Source: Vibrio neptunius
GTDB taxonomy: Bacteria > Pseudomonadota > Gammaproteobacteria > Enterobacterales > Vibrionaceae
DNA length: 64,000 nt
Assembly (NCBI RefSeq): GCF_000967495.1
Contig: NZ_JXXU01000027.1
Coordinates: forward strand, 42,683 to 106,682
Direction of reading: 5' to 3'
Positions 26,497 through 34,379 of the stretch are shown here, one piece after another. A program made the position numbers and the translations under genes. A model generated the notes under the pieces. That model made no database searches. It was given only the letters and a program-made list of their open reading frames with translations, and had not been told where the DNA came from. Every line of letters starts with the position of its first letter. Positions within the stretch are counted from its first letter, which is position 1.

Positions 26497-26524
26497 ATCC
26501 GGAGCCTTGGCTCCGGATTTTTTT
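26497..26524 (+). terminator. Intrinsic terminator after fabV
   Basis: ATCCGGAG and CTCCGGAT pair, with further C-G pairs inside, followed by seven Ts. Confidence 0.85.
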
Positions 26525-27066
26525 GCGCCGCGATGTGTGGCTATGGGTAGTCATCATGGGTTGCGACTCCGGCCGCCAGCGAATGGCTAGGCTAAACCCA
26601 ACAGGGGAATGCCTAAGCATGGAGCAGCTAAACCATGACTATTATCAATGTTTTGTGGTCTTGCACTTGTTCTAAATAATATAATTATTTAGCATAAAAA
26701 AGAGCTCCATTATTGCTCTTCTTCACTTAAACGCACTCTGTGTTAAGTTTGTGTAGCAATAGAGGCAAGGTGCGCACAGCCTCTATACCCTTATTAAAGG
26801 TCCGCCTAATCCGATAGTGTGAACTTGCTCGAAAAATCACCGTTATCTGCGCACGGCAAACCGTGCTTTTCACTACTACTGCGCTCTCCTTAGTTACCTT
26901 TTTAGACAAAAACACTAATGATTTGGTGAATTTGTCGGTTTTTCTTCGCGTTAACACTTTACTTTCGCCCAGTGATACCTCACTCACAACTTGTTACGGT
27001 TTTACCGTTTGGTATGCATGTGAGTTTATTGTCTGTAATTGCTTATGGTCATAAGAGTGAAACGGT
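26525..27066. other. Intergenic region between fabV and vgrG
   Basis: There is no supported gene on the plus strand. A minus-strand 86-codon ORF (26727-26987) has no recognisable motif. It is followed by a minus-strand terminator-like hairpin at 26696-26720 (AAGAGC/GCTCTT then Ts), so a short minus transcript is possible. The 13-mer ATCACCGTTATCT at 26836-26848 also occurs at 17565-17577. The region presumably carries the vgrG promoter. Confidence 0.4.
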
Positions 27067-29325
27067 ATGGTTAATGATGTTGAGTTTGCCTTTGAAGTTT
27101 CTGGTGTTTTAACCAGGTTCAAAGTTGAAAGTTTTTGTGTCAAGGAAGCCCTGTCCACCGCGTTTGAAATCAGCCTAACGGTATTATCAGAGACCAATGA
27201 CATTACCTTTGAAACGCTGAGCAGGAAAAACGGCGTGCTGAGTTTGTTTGGTCAAGGTCTCGCGACAGCTCGGCAGTTTAACGGCTGCATTTCAGCGCTG
27301 AGCTATTTGGGCACGGGTCGGCGTTACTCTCGCTATCAGATAACCCTAGTCCCACAGCTGTGGTTTTTGACCTATCGCCAAGACTGCCGAATTTTTCAAA
27401 ACCAAACGGCGCCAGATATCATTCGCCATGTCTTTGATGACGCGGGAATGAGCGATTATCGCTTTGAACTGACGGGGCAGTACCAAGCAAAAGACTACGT
27501 GTTGCAATACCGTGAAAGTGATCATAAGTTTGTCGAGCGCCTGCTGGCAGAACATGGCTTGTGGTTCTACTTTGAGCACAGCGATAGCGCGCATACCATG
27601 GTGATTGTAGACAGCAATGATGCCATTCCAGAACTGGTGAGCACGCATCAGAACGGCTCTTACCTTGGGCCTTTGATGTTTCACGCTCAAGGCGGCGGTG
27701 TTGCCGACCGAGAACACATTTTCGATTTAGCGCAAGTTCACCGTGCTTTGACAGGGCATGTGAGCTACAACGACTACAACTACCTGACCCCAAAGGTTCC
27801 TCAAGGCCAAGAGTCGGGGGACGTTGCCAACAGCGACTTACAACTCTACGACTACCCAGGACGCTACACGGCGCCCGAGATTGGCGCTCTGCGCAGCAAC
27901 CAGTGGATGTCACAATACATCGTAGAGAGCCACCAAGTTTACGCCTCCAGCAATATTATGCGCTTAGCATCAGGGACTGGCTTTGAGATAGGTGAGTACC
28001 CTCGTGCGGCGGTCAATCGTGATTATTTGATGCTCTCTGTGATGCACTTTGGAGAAAACCCTCGCGTCCACGAAGAAGAAGGGTCGGACGCGCCTACCCA
28101 ATACCGCAATCAATTCGTCTGCTTGCCGCGTGATGTGACTTATCGGGTGAAGAAAATCGCTCCGCCGGTGGTTGAAGGGCCGCATACCGCGGTGGTGGTT
28201 GGCCCCGCGGGCGAAGAAATTTATACCGACGAACTGGGGCGAATTAAAGTCCAATTTCACTGGGACCGTTACGGAAAAAATGATGAACGCAGTTCATGTT
28301 GGCTGCGCGTCAGTCAATCGATGGCTGCCCCAAGCTGGGGGGCGGTATACCTGCCGCGAATTGGTCACGAAGTAGTGGTGACCTTCTTAGAAGGTGACCC
28401 CGATAGGCCGCTGGTGACAGGCGCCGTCTATAACGGTTTGCACTTACCGCCTTATTCCTTGCCAGAACACAAAACGCGCACCGTTTTTCGCACTCAAAGC
28501 CACAAAGCAGAAGGCCATAACGAGCTCTATTTCGAAGACGAAAATAACCAAGAAAGGGTGTATCTGCGTGCTCAGAAGGACATGAGAACCAAGGTACTCA
28601 ACAATCGCTATCGAGATATTGGTAACGATGAAGAGTTAGTGGTTGGCAACCTGCAAGAAAACGTGGTTCACGGTGATCGCAAAGAGGAGATTGATGGTCA
28701 CAAAACCTCGGTGACCAAGCAGACTTTCATGGAGCGAGTCGAACAAGATGTTACGGTGACCTACAACGCCAACGAAGCGGTCTCACTCGCGCACAATCGT
28801 GATTGGTATGTTGATGATAATCGCCGCACTCAGATAGGCAAAAATGACACCCTAGAGGTAGGGGAGGACCAATCCAGTGTCATCTTGGATGCGCGTGCTC
28901 AGGATATTGGTGGCGATGACTCATTAACGGTTGGCAACCACCTCAGTGTTGAAGTCAACGGCAATACCTCGGTGCGCTCTGAGGGCAGCACCGCCATCGT
29001 TGCGGCGGATGAAATCAAAGTGCAAGTGGGCGCATCAAGCTTAGTGCTCAAAAGCAGCGGAGCGATCCACCTTAACGGAACGGCGATCACCATTGATGGG
29101 GCGAGCGATGTTAAGGCCATGGGGGGCAAGGTCAATATTAACGACAGTAGCGCAGCACACGGTAACGTCAGCGTACAAACTCAGCGCCCGAGGGGGCTAG
29201 CCATTATGAGGAAAATCTTGCCCGTTATGACGCCAGCCACTTACCAAGGTTTGGTTGAAGAAGGCGGTCTTATGCAAGAACTTTGTGATTGTGGGAGTGG
29301 AAAAACATGTCAAATACACAGCTAA
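27067..29325 (+). CDS. vgrG: T6SS spike protein VgrG
   Basis: 752 residues. The N-terminal gp27-like part covers ~1-370 (IRHVFDDAGMSDYRFELTG, FVERLLAEHGLWFYFEH). An OB-fold gp5-like region (~375-470) contains TDELGRIKVQFHWDRYG, SSCWLRVSQSMAAPSWGAVYLPRIGHEVVVTFLEGDPDRPLVTG. A C-terminal beta-helix needle (LGKND/IGGDD-like repeats, ~520-690) follows. The last ~60 residues form a short Cys-containing tail (CDCGSGKTC) without an enzymatic domain, so cargo is probably loaded through the downstream DUF4123 adaptor. No T6SS core genes lie in the window, so this is an auxiliary cluster. Confidence 0.93.
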   Translation: MVNDVEFAFEVSGVLTRFKVESFCVKEALSTAFEISLTVLSETNDITFETLSRKNGVLSLFGQGLATARQFNGCISALSYLGTGRRYSRYQITLVPQLWFLTYRQDCRIFQNQTAPDIIRHVFDDAGMSDYRFELTGQYQAKDYVLQYRESDHKFVERLLAEHGLWFYFEHSDSAHTMVIVDSNDAIPELVSTHQNGSYLGPLMFHAQGGGVADREHIFDLAQVHRALTGHVSYNDYNYLTPKVPQGQESGDVANSDLQLYDYPGRYTAPEIGALRSNQWMSQYIVESHQVYASSNIMRLASGTGFEIGEYPRAAVNRDYLMLSVMHFGENPRVHEEEGSDAPTQYRNQFVCLPRDVTYRVKKIAPPVVEGPHTAVVVGPAGEEIYTDELGRIKVQFHWDRYGKNDERSSCWLRVSQSMAAPSWGAVYLPRIGHEVVVTFLEGDPDRPLVTGAVYNGLHLPPYSLPEHKTRTVFRTQSHKAEGHNELYFEDENNQERVYLRAQKDMRTKVLNNRYRDIGNDEELVVGNLQENVVHGDRKEEIDGHKTSVTKQTFMERVEQDVTVTYNANEAVSLAHNRDWYVDDNRRTQIGKNDTLEVGEDQSSVILDARAQDIGGDDSLTVGNHLSVEVNGNTSVRSEGSTAIVAADEIKVQVGASSLVLKSSGAIHLNGTAITIDGASDVKAMGGKVNINDSSAAHGNVSVQTQRPRGLAIMRKILPVMTPATYQGLVEEGGLMQELCDCGSGKTCQIHS

Positions 29326-29906
29326 CGACTCAATGGCGCATTCAAAACCAGAGCGTCCCTCACTTACGAGAAGGACAAAATGCTTATGCCATTATCGAAC
29401 CACTGCTTTGGCCTGATTGGCAGGAAGCACTCGACGCTTATATCACGCCGCTTGATGCCCACGCTTTGATGGCGGAAACGCGACTCTCTTATTTGCCTAA
29501 AGGCCCTTTATTGATCCCTTTGAACAAGGCTCAAGAGGCGCTTCAAGCCTGCGTTGATAAAATGAGCGAATCGCCTTGTGGATGCTTGGTATGGAGCCCG
29601 ATTAGGATAGCCACAGACGCACTTGTGGCGTCTTTGCGCCAGCGTCTTTTCCTCACCACAGAAAGGGGCCAAGCGTTATTCCGTTATTACGAACCCAGAA
29701 CCTTGTTGCCGTTAATGGCGGCGCTGAGTGATGAGGAACGACAGACCGCCTTTCCTCTGCTGTCTCACCTGTATTGGCATAATGGTGCATGGCTGAGCGT
29801 ATCATTTGACGCCCCCTCAGAGTCAGTGCAGCCATTGGTACCTTGGGCACTTTCGCAAGAACAACTCAGCGCGATGGAGCGCATCGCAATGGTAATGAAC
29901 TCATGA
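29307..29906 (+). CDS. DUF4123 T6SS effector adaptor (Tap/Tec)
   Basis: 199 residues matching DUF4123 chaperones, which load a specific effector onto its VgrG: N-terminal NAYAIIEPLLWPDWQEAL, central GCLVWSPIRIATDALVASLRQRLFLTT, then FRYYEPRTLLPLMAALSDEE. An earlier start at 29289 is open, but ATG at 29307 has GGGAGTGG upstream and better matches the family. The start overlaps the vgrG 3' end by 19 bases, and the stop overlaps the effector ATG (ATGA). This places all three in one coupled operon and makes the LysM protein its client. Confidence 0.85.
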   Translation: MSNTQLTTQWRIQNQSVPHLREGQNAYAIIEPLLWPDWQEALDAYITPLDAHALMAETRLSYLPKGPLLIPLNKAQEALQACVDKMSESPCGCLVWSPIRIATDALVASLRQRLFLTTERGQALFRYYEPRTLLPLMAALSDEERQTAFPLLSHLYWHNGAWLSVSFDAPSESVQPLVPWALSQEQLSAMERIAMVMNS

Positions 29907-32464
29907 GCACCCAACCTTATTTAATTAAACCCGGCGATACCTTGATCGGTATCGGCATCGAGCACAATGTCGACTTTACGACCTTGTTGACGTTAAACCC
30001 ACAGTATCAACCTAATCCTGACCTCATTGTAGCAGGTGAAACGTTGCAACTTCCTGTGCCACAAGAGACGAAACCTGCGGAAACAGACTTTCCCGTCGAG
30101 CCAGTCACGGCGATGTGCGTCAAGGAAAAGGGCAGTCTTACGGTGCCTCCCTTGTGTGCCGCCAAGGAGATTGAAGATGTGGTCTTTGCCACAGGTGAAC
30201 CTGCGAATCATTATTACTGTTTAACCGCGGAAGCTATTGAAAAGCTAGATCAAGAAATTGAACAAACTCAAACTCTTTTTGAGTGTTACCAAGAGGTAGT
30301 CAGTGGTGCGCCTAAAGGTGATCAAGCTTGGGCTGAGATAGAAAAACACGCCAAGCAACGCCAAGCTTTATGTGAAAAACTCATTTACGCAGGCGTGCTG
30401 CCTGCGCCGAAAACCAACAACCAAGCCTCTGTAAGGGCAGAGCAACGTCGCAAAGAAAAACAAGCAAAAGAGAAGGCGCTTGAAAACCAACGCCGCGCCA
30501 ACGCGAAAGTCACCGAGATAAAAAACCGCATTCACTACATCAAAGCGTATGACCATTGGTATGGAACGCAGGATTCCACCGACAAACTCAAAGCGCATTT
30601 GATCAATACGGTGATCCCTAAGTTGGAAAGTGAGCTGGCTAAGTGGGAACCTCTCGCTAAGCTAGCGGTGAAACCTCAAACTCCTTACGTGAAGTCGGTT
30701 GATCTGGCTCGTTCAGGCAAGACCAAAGAAACACGCTTGGATGGTATTGTTAACCGTTCTGGGGTGCGAGAGCTGTACTCGATTAACCGTGGTGTGTATC
30801 TGTACATCAGAGAAGCCTTTTTTGAGCGTGAAACACGGATTCGCAACTCATGGATGACGTTATCCAGCACCACCCGCTCTCACCAAGCGCTAACCAGAGG
30901 CGATGCCGCCGCCTTAGGCAAAGCCATCGCTGATGACATCGCTAAGGATGCGAGCAAAAAGTTGGTAAGCCCAGACCTCAAAGCGAACCTATGGAAATGG
31001 CAAGCTCCGGGCGGAAAATTGGCGGAGTGGAAAACCACAAGCTCGCTACTGCGTAATAGTGAAGGCAACACCATATTTGCCGTTAGTGCAGAAGCGCAGC
31101 TTTGTCGTTGGGGGATGCAAGCGGCGGTAGACGCTCAGCTCAACCCATTTAATAAAGATGAAAATGGCAACGCCAATGCTCAAGTAGACTTAGGGGTCGG
31201 TGTCCAAGCAGCATTTTCGGTCTTTGAAGCGGCAGTGGGGGCTGAGCTGTTCTTGCCTAGTGATGCGGGTTACACCCCTTGCCTTAGCTATACAGATGCC
31301 AATGGTAAAGACGCCACTCATTCGTTCGGCAGCTTTAGGTTTAATGCCAAAGTCAAACTTGGCTGTTTTGTTGGTGTGAACGGTCAAGCACGGCTTAGCG
31401 CCGGTAATGGGCGTCCAGAAGTCGGTGATGATGTGGGGATTCTATTCGACCCCAGTGTCACCATGGGCAACACTAATGGTCAAATAGGGCTTCGAGCAGG
31501 TATATTTGGCGGTGGACAGCTAAGCGGTGAGTTTTCTGGCGGCGTTCAATGGAAAGAGCCGCCAACAGACACCACCACTTATTTTCGCTCGTTGGCGGAA
31601 GTCAGGCTGGAAGGTAACGTCTCTGTCGGCGGCGGTTATAACGCCGACTTTATTCTGCACTTACAAGGTGGTCAATTTTTCCTTAAAGTATCAGCCAAAT
31701 TGGTTTGGGGCGTCGGTGGGGGGGCTGGGTTTGCCATTGCCATTGATGGGCAAACGATTTGGCAACTGGCTAAAGTGATTTGGCAAGGGTTGCAATACAT
31801 CGACTACCGTCAACTCAGTAATATCGCTCCTAGAGCCTATGAATATTTGGTTGATGCTACATATTTAGCGTTTACTGTAGTTGAAAGGATTGCTTCACCT
31901 GCCAATGCGCTTGAGCTAGCCGTTTCTGCTGGTGAAAGCTTCATAGGTGGGCTCAAAGATGTAAGAAACGAAACATTAAATCTCGAAAAAGAAGCCATTG
32001 TATTAGCCGAGCGAGTGCTGGATGATTCGACTCGCAGTGGGGTGCCTTTTAACCAGCTTCCGCCAGAAGCCATTGGCCGTATGCTTGATACGCTAACCCG
32101 CACCTTTATCTTCAACTGGGAAGAAAAACAGGAACAAGCGATTTGCAAACTGCTGCAAGAGAGCACCTACAGTTGGCATAAGTTTGAAGAGATTTTGGCC
32201 AGAATGAATCCAACAGGTAGCAAGGTGAGCGGTGAGAAAGCCCTGTTTAACAGCATCGAGCGTATCAACGCCATTCTTGATAATAAGCAGCAAGCAATGT
32301 TTAATCGCTGGGTGGCGACATTAACGGAAGTCAACTTGGCTGATAAGGTAGCACAAGCGCCCTTTACGGCTTATCAACAAAGGGAGTTTACCCAAAAACA
32401 AACCCAAGTTGAGCAGCAATACGCTTCTTTATATGCCAGTGGTACCTCTTATCCTTATGTCTAA
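29903..32464 (+). CDS. LysM-containing putative T6SS effector
   Basis: 853 residues. Residues ~5-50 form a LysM domain (YLIKPGDTLIGIGIEHNVDF, LIVAGETLQLP). A charged coiled-coil stretch lies at ~105-215, and a C-terminal region from ~425 onward is glycine-rich and beta-like (VDLGVGVQAAF, SFGSFRFNAKVKLGCF, LVWGVGGGAGF), then helical (STYSWHKFEEIL). No catalytic motif is recognised, so the toxic activity is unknown; a membrane or envelope target is plausible from LysM and the lipoprotein neighbours. ATG at 29903 overlaps the adaptor stop; the longer ORF from 29843 is rejected. Residues ~425-853 have a diverged duplicate at 34380-35672. Confidence 0.75.
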   Translation: MSTQPYLIKPGDTLIGIGIEHNVDFTTLLTLNPQYQPNPDLIVAGETLQLPVPQETKPAETDFPVEPVTAMCVKEKGSLTVPPLCAAKEIEDVVFATGEPANHYYCLTAEAIEKLDQEIEQTQTLFECYQEVVSGAPKGDQAWAEIEKHAKQRQALCEKLIYAGVLPAPKTNNQASVRAEQRRKEKQAKEKALENQRRANAKVTEIKNRIHYIKAYDHWYGTQDSTDKLKAHLINTVIPKLESELAKWEPLAKLAVKPQTPYVKSVDLARSGKTKETRLDGIVNRSGVRELYSINRGVYLYIREAFFERETRIRNSWMTLSSTTRSHQALTRGDAAALGKAIADDIAKDASKKLVSPDLKANLWKWQAPGGKLAEWKTTSSLLRNSEGNTIFAVSAEAQLCRWGMQAAVDAQLNPFNKDENGNANAQVDLGVGVQAAFSVFEAAVGAELFLPSDAGYTPCLSYTDANGKDATHSFGSFRFNAKVKLGCFVGVNGQARLSAGNGRPEVGDDVGILFDPSVTMGNTNGQIGLRAGIFGGGQLSGEFSGGVQWKEPPTDTTTYFRSLAEVRLEGNVSVGGGYNADFILHLQGGQFFLKVSAKLVWGVGGGAGFAIAIDGQTIWQLAKVIWQGLQYIDYRQLSNIAPRAYEYLVDATYLAFTVVERIASPANALELAVSAGESFIGGLKDVRNETLNLEKEAIVLAERVLDDSTRSGVPFNQLPPEAIGRMLDTLTRTFIFNWEEKQEQAICKLLQESTYSWHKFEEILARMNPTGSKVSGEKALFNSIERINAILDNKQQAMFNRWVATLTEVNLADKVAQAPFTAYQQREFTQKQTQVEQQYASLYASGTSYPYV

Positions 32465-32468
32465 AACC

Positions 32469-32486
32469 GTGGCCCTATAGGGCCAC
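32469..32486. repeat. 18-bp perfect palindrome between convergent genes
   Basis: GTGGCCCTATAGGGCCAC is a perfect palindrome right after the effector stop and just before the stop of the convergent SUMF1 gene. A perfect copy is at 33695-33712, and degraded copies lie near 36905 and 38130. It may act as a bidirectional transcription stop without T-runs, or as a recombination site within the array. Confidence 0.6.
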
Positions 32487-32488
32487 CC

Positions 32489-33559
32489 TCACTGGATCGG
32501 CGTTGTACTTTGCACCGCACAACGAAAACTGTTTGTGACAGAGTAATGTTCCAAAACAAGATCCTCTGCATATCGGTCAAAAGTCTTTACCCCCCCCCCA
32601 TCTCGCGATACTTTCTTGTTGCCATGTTTGGGCCCCTGAGGGTTGTGCTCGGGGGAATTGAGATAATAGTCCTTTTCATACCAGTCGTTTACCCATTCGC
32701 TGATGCCATTACTCATCCCATAAATACCCAGTGGGTTGGCAGGCCAACGGCCAATATATTCCTCTTTACTGAGACCACTGTTGACTTCTGAAGGTAGAAT
32801 CTCGACGCGCTGACCAGTGATAGGGTCGACATACCATCCTTCGGAATAGGATAAGTAACCATCATTGGTGGCATAATAATAGTGCTGGCCTCGACTTCTT
32901 GCTGCGTATTCCCACTGCGCCTCGGTCGGTAAATCAAACGCTAAGCCAGAGATGTCGCCTAGCCATTGGCAGTAGTCTTTGGCTTCTTGCCACGATTTAG
33001 TATACGTCGCTCTAGTATGCTTTAAATTATATTTCATCGCATTATGGTATCTGTCGTCCGTGCGTTGTATTTGCTTTGCTTTCAATGGGTTAATACTAAC
33101 AAACTGGCTCATTGCGGGCGGTAGCTGATTAATTTGCCGCATCCATTCCATATCTAAAAAGCTGGTTTCATATTTGGAGATCGAGTAAGAATCTAAGGTG
33201 ACTTTATGTAAATGTTGCGCACCAGATAAGTTAGTAGCAAAGTTAAAACACTCAGCATCAGGGGACCAATCGAGGCGAGTCTCGGTTTGGGTGGGGAAAT
33301 CACAATCCATTTTAAAATCACCCATATCAAAGCTGCCACCGTCGACAAACACCATATTTTCAATCGCACGGATCACAGCTTCAGCGGCTTGTTGTTTTTG
33401 TTGCGCTGTTGCTTGCGGGTAACGGCTAGTGATGTTGGTGACAATGGTTTTGATTTGCTGCGGAGAAACCGTTTCACTAGAGAGCTGAATACTGGATCCA
33501 GTGTTACAGGCGACCAAGACAGGCAGTGTGCCGATTAACCCTAACCATCGGTTTTTCAT
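32489..33559 (-). CDS. SUMF1/FGE-like lipoprotein, copy a (candidate immunity)
   Basis: 356 residues. A lipoprotein signal (GLIGTLPVLVAC) anchors it at a membrane facing the periplasm. The body is a formylglycine-generating-enzyme-like (SUMF1/EgtB/PvdO) domain: FVDGGSFDMGDF, DLPTEAQWEYAARSRG, NPLGIYGMSNGISEWVNDWY and the closing NSFRCAVQS. No obvious copper-binding cysteine pair is seen, so it may be a binding rather than catalytic version. It converges on the LysM effector with 24 bases between stops, and copy b stands in the same relation to the orphan effector cassette. An immunity role is inferred. Ten consecutive Gs lie in its 3' part. Confidence 0.75.
   Translation of the reverse strand: MKNRWLGLIGTLPVLVACNTGSSIQLSSETVSPQQIKTIVTNITSRYPQATAQQKQQAAEAVIRAIENMVFVDGGSFDMGDFKMDCDFPTQTETRLDWSPDAECFNFATNLSGAQHLHKVTLDSYSISKYETSFLDMEWMRQINQLPPAMSQFVSINPLKAKQIQRTDDRYHNAMKYNLKHTRATYTKSWQEAKDYCQWLGDISGLAFDLPTEAQWEYAARSRGQHYYYATNDGYLSYSEGWYVDPITGQRVEILPSEVNSGLSKEEYIGRWPANPLGIYGMSNGISEWVNDWYEKDYYLNSPEHNPQGPKHGNKKVSRDGGGVKTFDRYAEDLVLEHYSVTNSFRCAVQSTTPIQ
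32590..32599. repeat. Ten-base homopolymer (poly-C/poly-G) inside SUMF1 copy a
   Basis: Ten Cs on the plus strand (ten Gs in the coding strand) encode the Gly-Gly-Gly of RDGGGVKTF. Copy c encodes the same site without a long run (GGG GGA GCG). A one-base slip would replace about the last 33 residues. Confidence 0.9.
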
Positions 33560-33574
33560 TCGATACTCCTTGTG

Positions 33575-33716
33575 TTTAATGCCACTATTTTACGCAAAAA
33601 TATGCTGAGAAAACAGTTGCAAAAACACTATAAGCCCAGTGATAACGCAGGAATTTCGTAATCAAGCTTTACGCTTACCTTTATGGCTAAAACCGTGGCC
33701 CTATAGGGCCACCCTC
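33575..33716. repeat. Array repeat R1 (~140 bp)
   Basis: This segment lies upstream of SUMF1 copy a and recurs almost unchanged at 36786-36927 and 38012-38153. The shared core includes GCTGAGAAAACAGTTGCAAA and AATTTCGTAATCAAGCTTTA, and it ends in the GGCCC palindrome. It likely carries the promoter of each SUMF1 gene and offers homology for recombination. Confidence 0.8.
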
Positions 33717-33852
33717 TTGGATGTTTTAAATTGCATTTCATCGCATTATGGTGCTTGTCATCGAGGTGCTTATTGGTTTAGCTTAAGCACTCAGCAGTAG
33801 GGAACCAATCGAGGCGCTTATCGATCGGTGTAGGCAAATCACAATCGATTAT
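33717..33852 (-). pseudogene. Decayed SUMF1 gene remnant 1
   Basis: Pieces of the SUMF1 coding sequence are recognisable in order on the minus strand: TTTAAATT...ATTTCATCGCATTATGG, then AAGCACTCAGCA...GGGAACCAATCGAGGCG and GGCAAATCACAATCGATT. These match copy a around 33022-33311 with internal deletions. No reading frame survives. It follows repeat R1 directly. Confidence 0.6.
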
Positions 33853-33900
33853 CTAATGCCTATATTGCATAGTTTCAATTTTCTGAGGTCGATTTAGACT

Positions 33901-34299
33901 ATGACTTCTCAACTAACACGTAAATCGTTGCGGAGTAACATGCAAAAACTAATCAAATGGTTCTCAATAATTGCAATAGCGACCCTACTTGCGCTGGTTA
34001 TTCTTCTCTTCACTTTGTTTAGATTTGAACAAACAGCGTCTACTCAACACCAATTGCTTGGTGAAATGTTATGGTTATCGGCCCCTGATGGAGGGGTCGG
34101 TTTCAGAATACTCGCATCAAGTCATCCGAACTATACGATTAAAATAGTGTGTAATACTCCTGATAATCTTTGTGAACAAGGTACCTACAGGTATACAGGC
34201 ACGGAACTACAACAAGTTGAAATTAGTGATATTGCCTCATATCTAGGAGAGAGTATCGGACTAGTAAATGGAGAGTTTATGGTAAAAATAAGCGACTAG
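33901..34299 (+). CDS. Single-TM protein, array copy 1 (possible second immunity factor)
   Basis: 132 residues (119 if started at ATG 33940, which has GGAG just upstream). One strongly hydrophobic helix (FSIIAIATLLALVILLFTLF) is followed by ~90 residues with two cysteines (IVCNTPDNLCEQG), probably outside the cytoplasm and disulfide-linked. I do not recognise the family. A nearly identical copy is at 38338-38736. It is transcribed away from SUMF1 copy a and toward the orphan effector cassette, a position suited to immunity or toxin handling. Confidence 0.6.
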   Translation: MTSQLTRKSLRSNMQKLIKWFSIIAIATLLALVILLFTLFRFEQTASTQHQLLGEMLWLSAPDGGVGFRILASSHPNYTIKIVCNTPDNLCEQGTYRYTGTELQQVEISDIASYLGESIGLVNGEFMVKISD

Positions 34300-34379
34300 A
34301 GGCTTTTTATACTGGGATGTTTGCTACGTGCGGCACTACGTAAAACCGCACAGAAATGTTGCTGTGACCCCAAGCAAGT

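Noticed and set aside
26472..26675. 67-codon ORF directly after fabV
   Set aside because: It runs through the fabV terminator hairpin, has no ribosome site and no recognisable product.
26727..26987. Minus-strand 86-codon ORF upstream of vgrG, followed by a minus-strand hairpin
   Set aside because: It starts at a GTG without a convincing ribosome site, has no recognisable motif and no hydrophobic pattern. The downstream hairpin keeps a short RNA possible, so the region is described but not called as a gene.
29843..29902. Longer N-terminus of the LysM effector starting inside the DUF4123 gene
   Set aside because: The ATG at 29903 overlaps the adaptor stop, the standard coupled arrangement, and places LysM directly at the N-terminus. 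The extra residues are basic and out of family.
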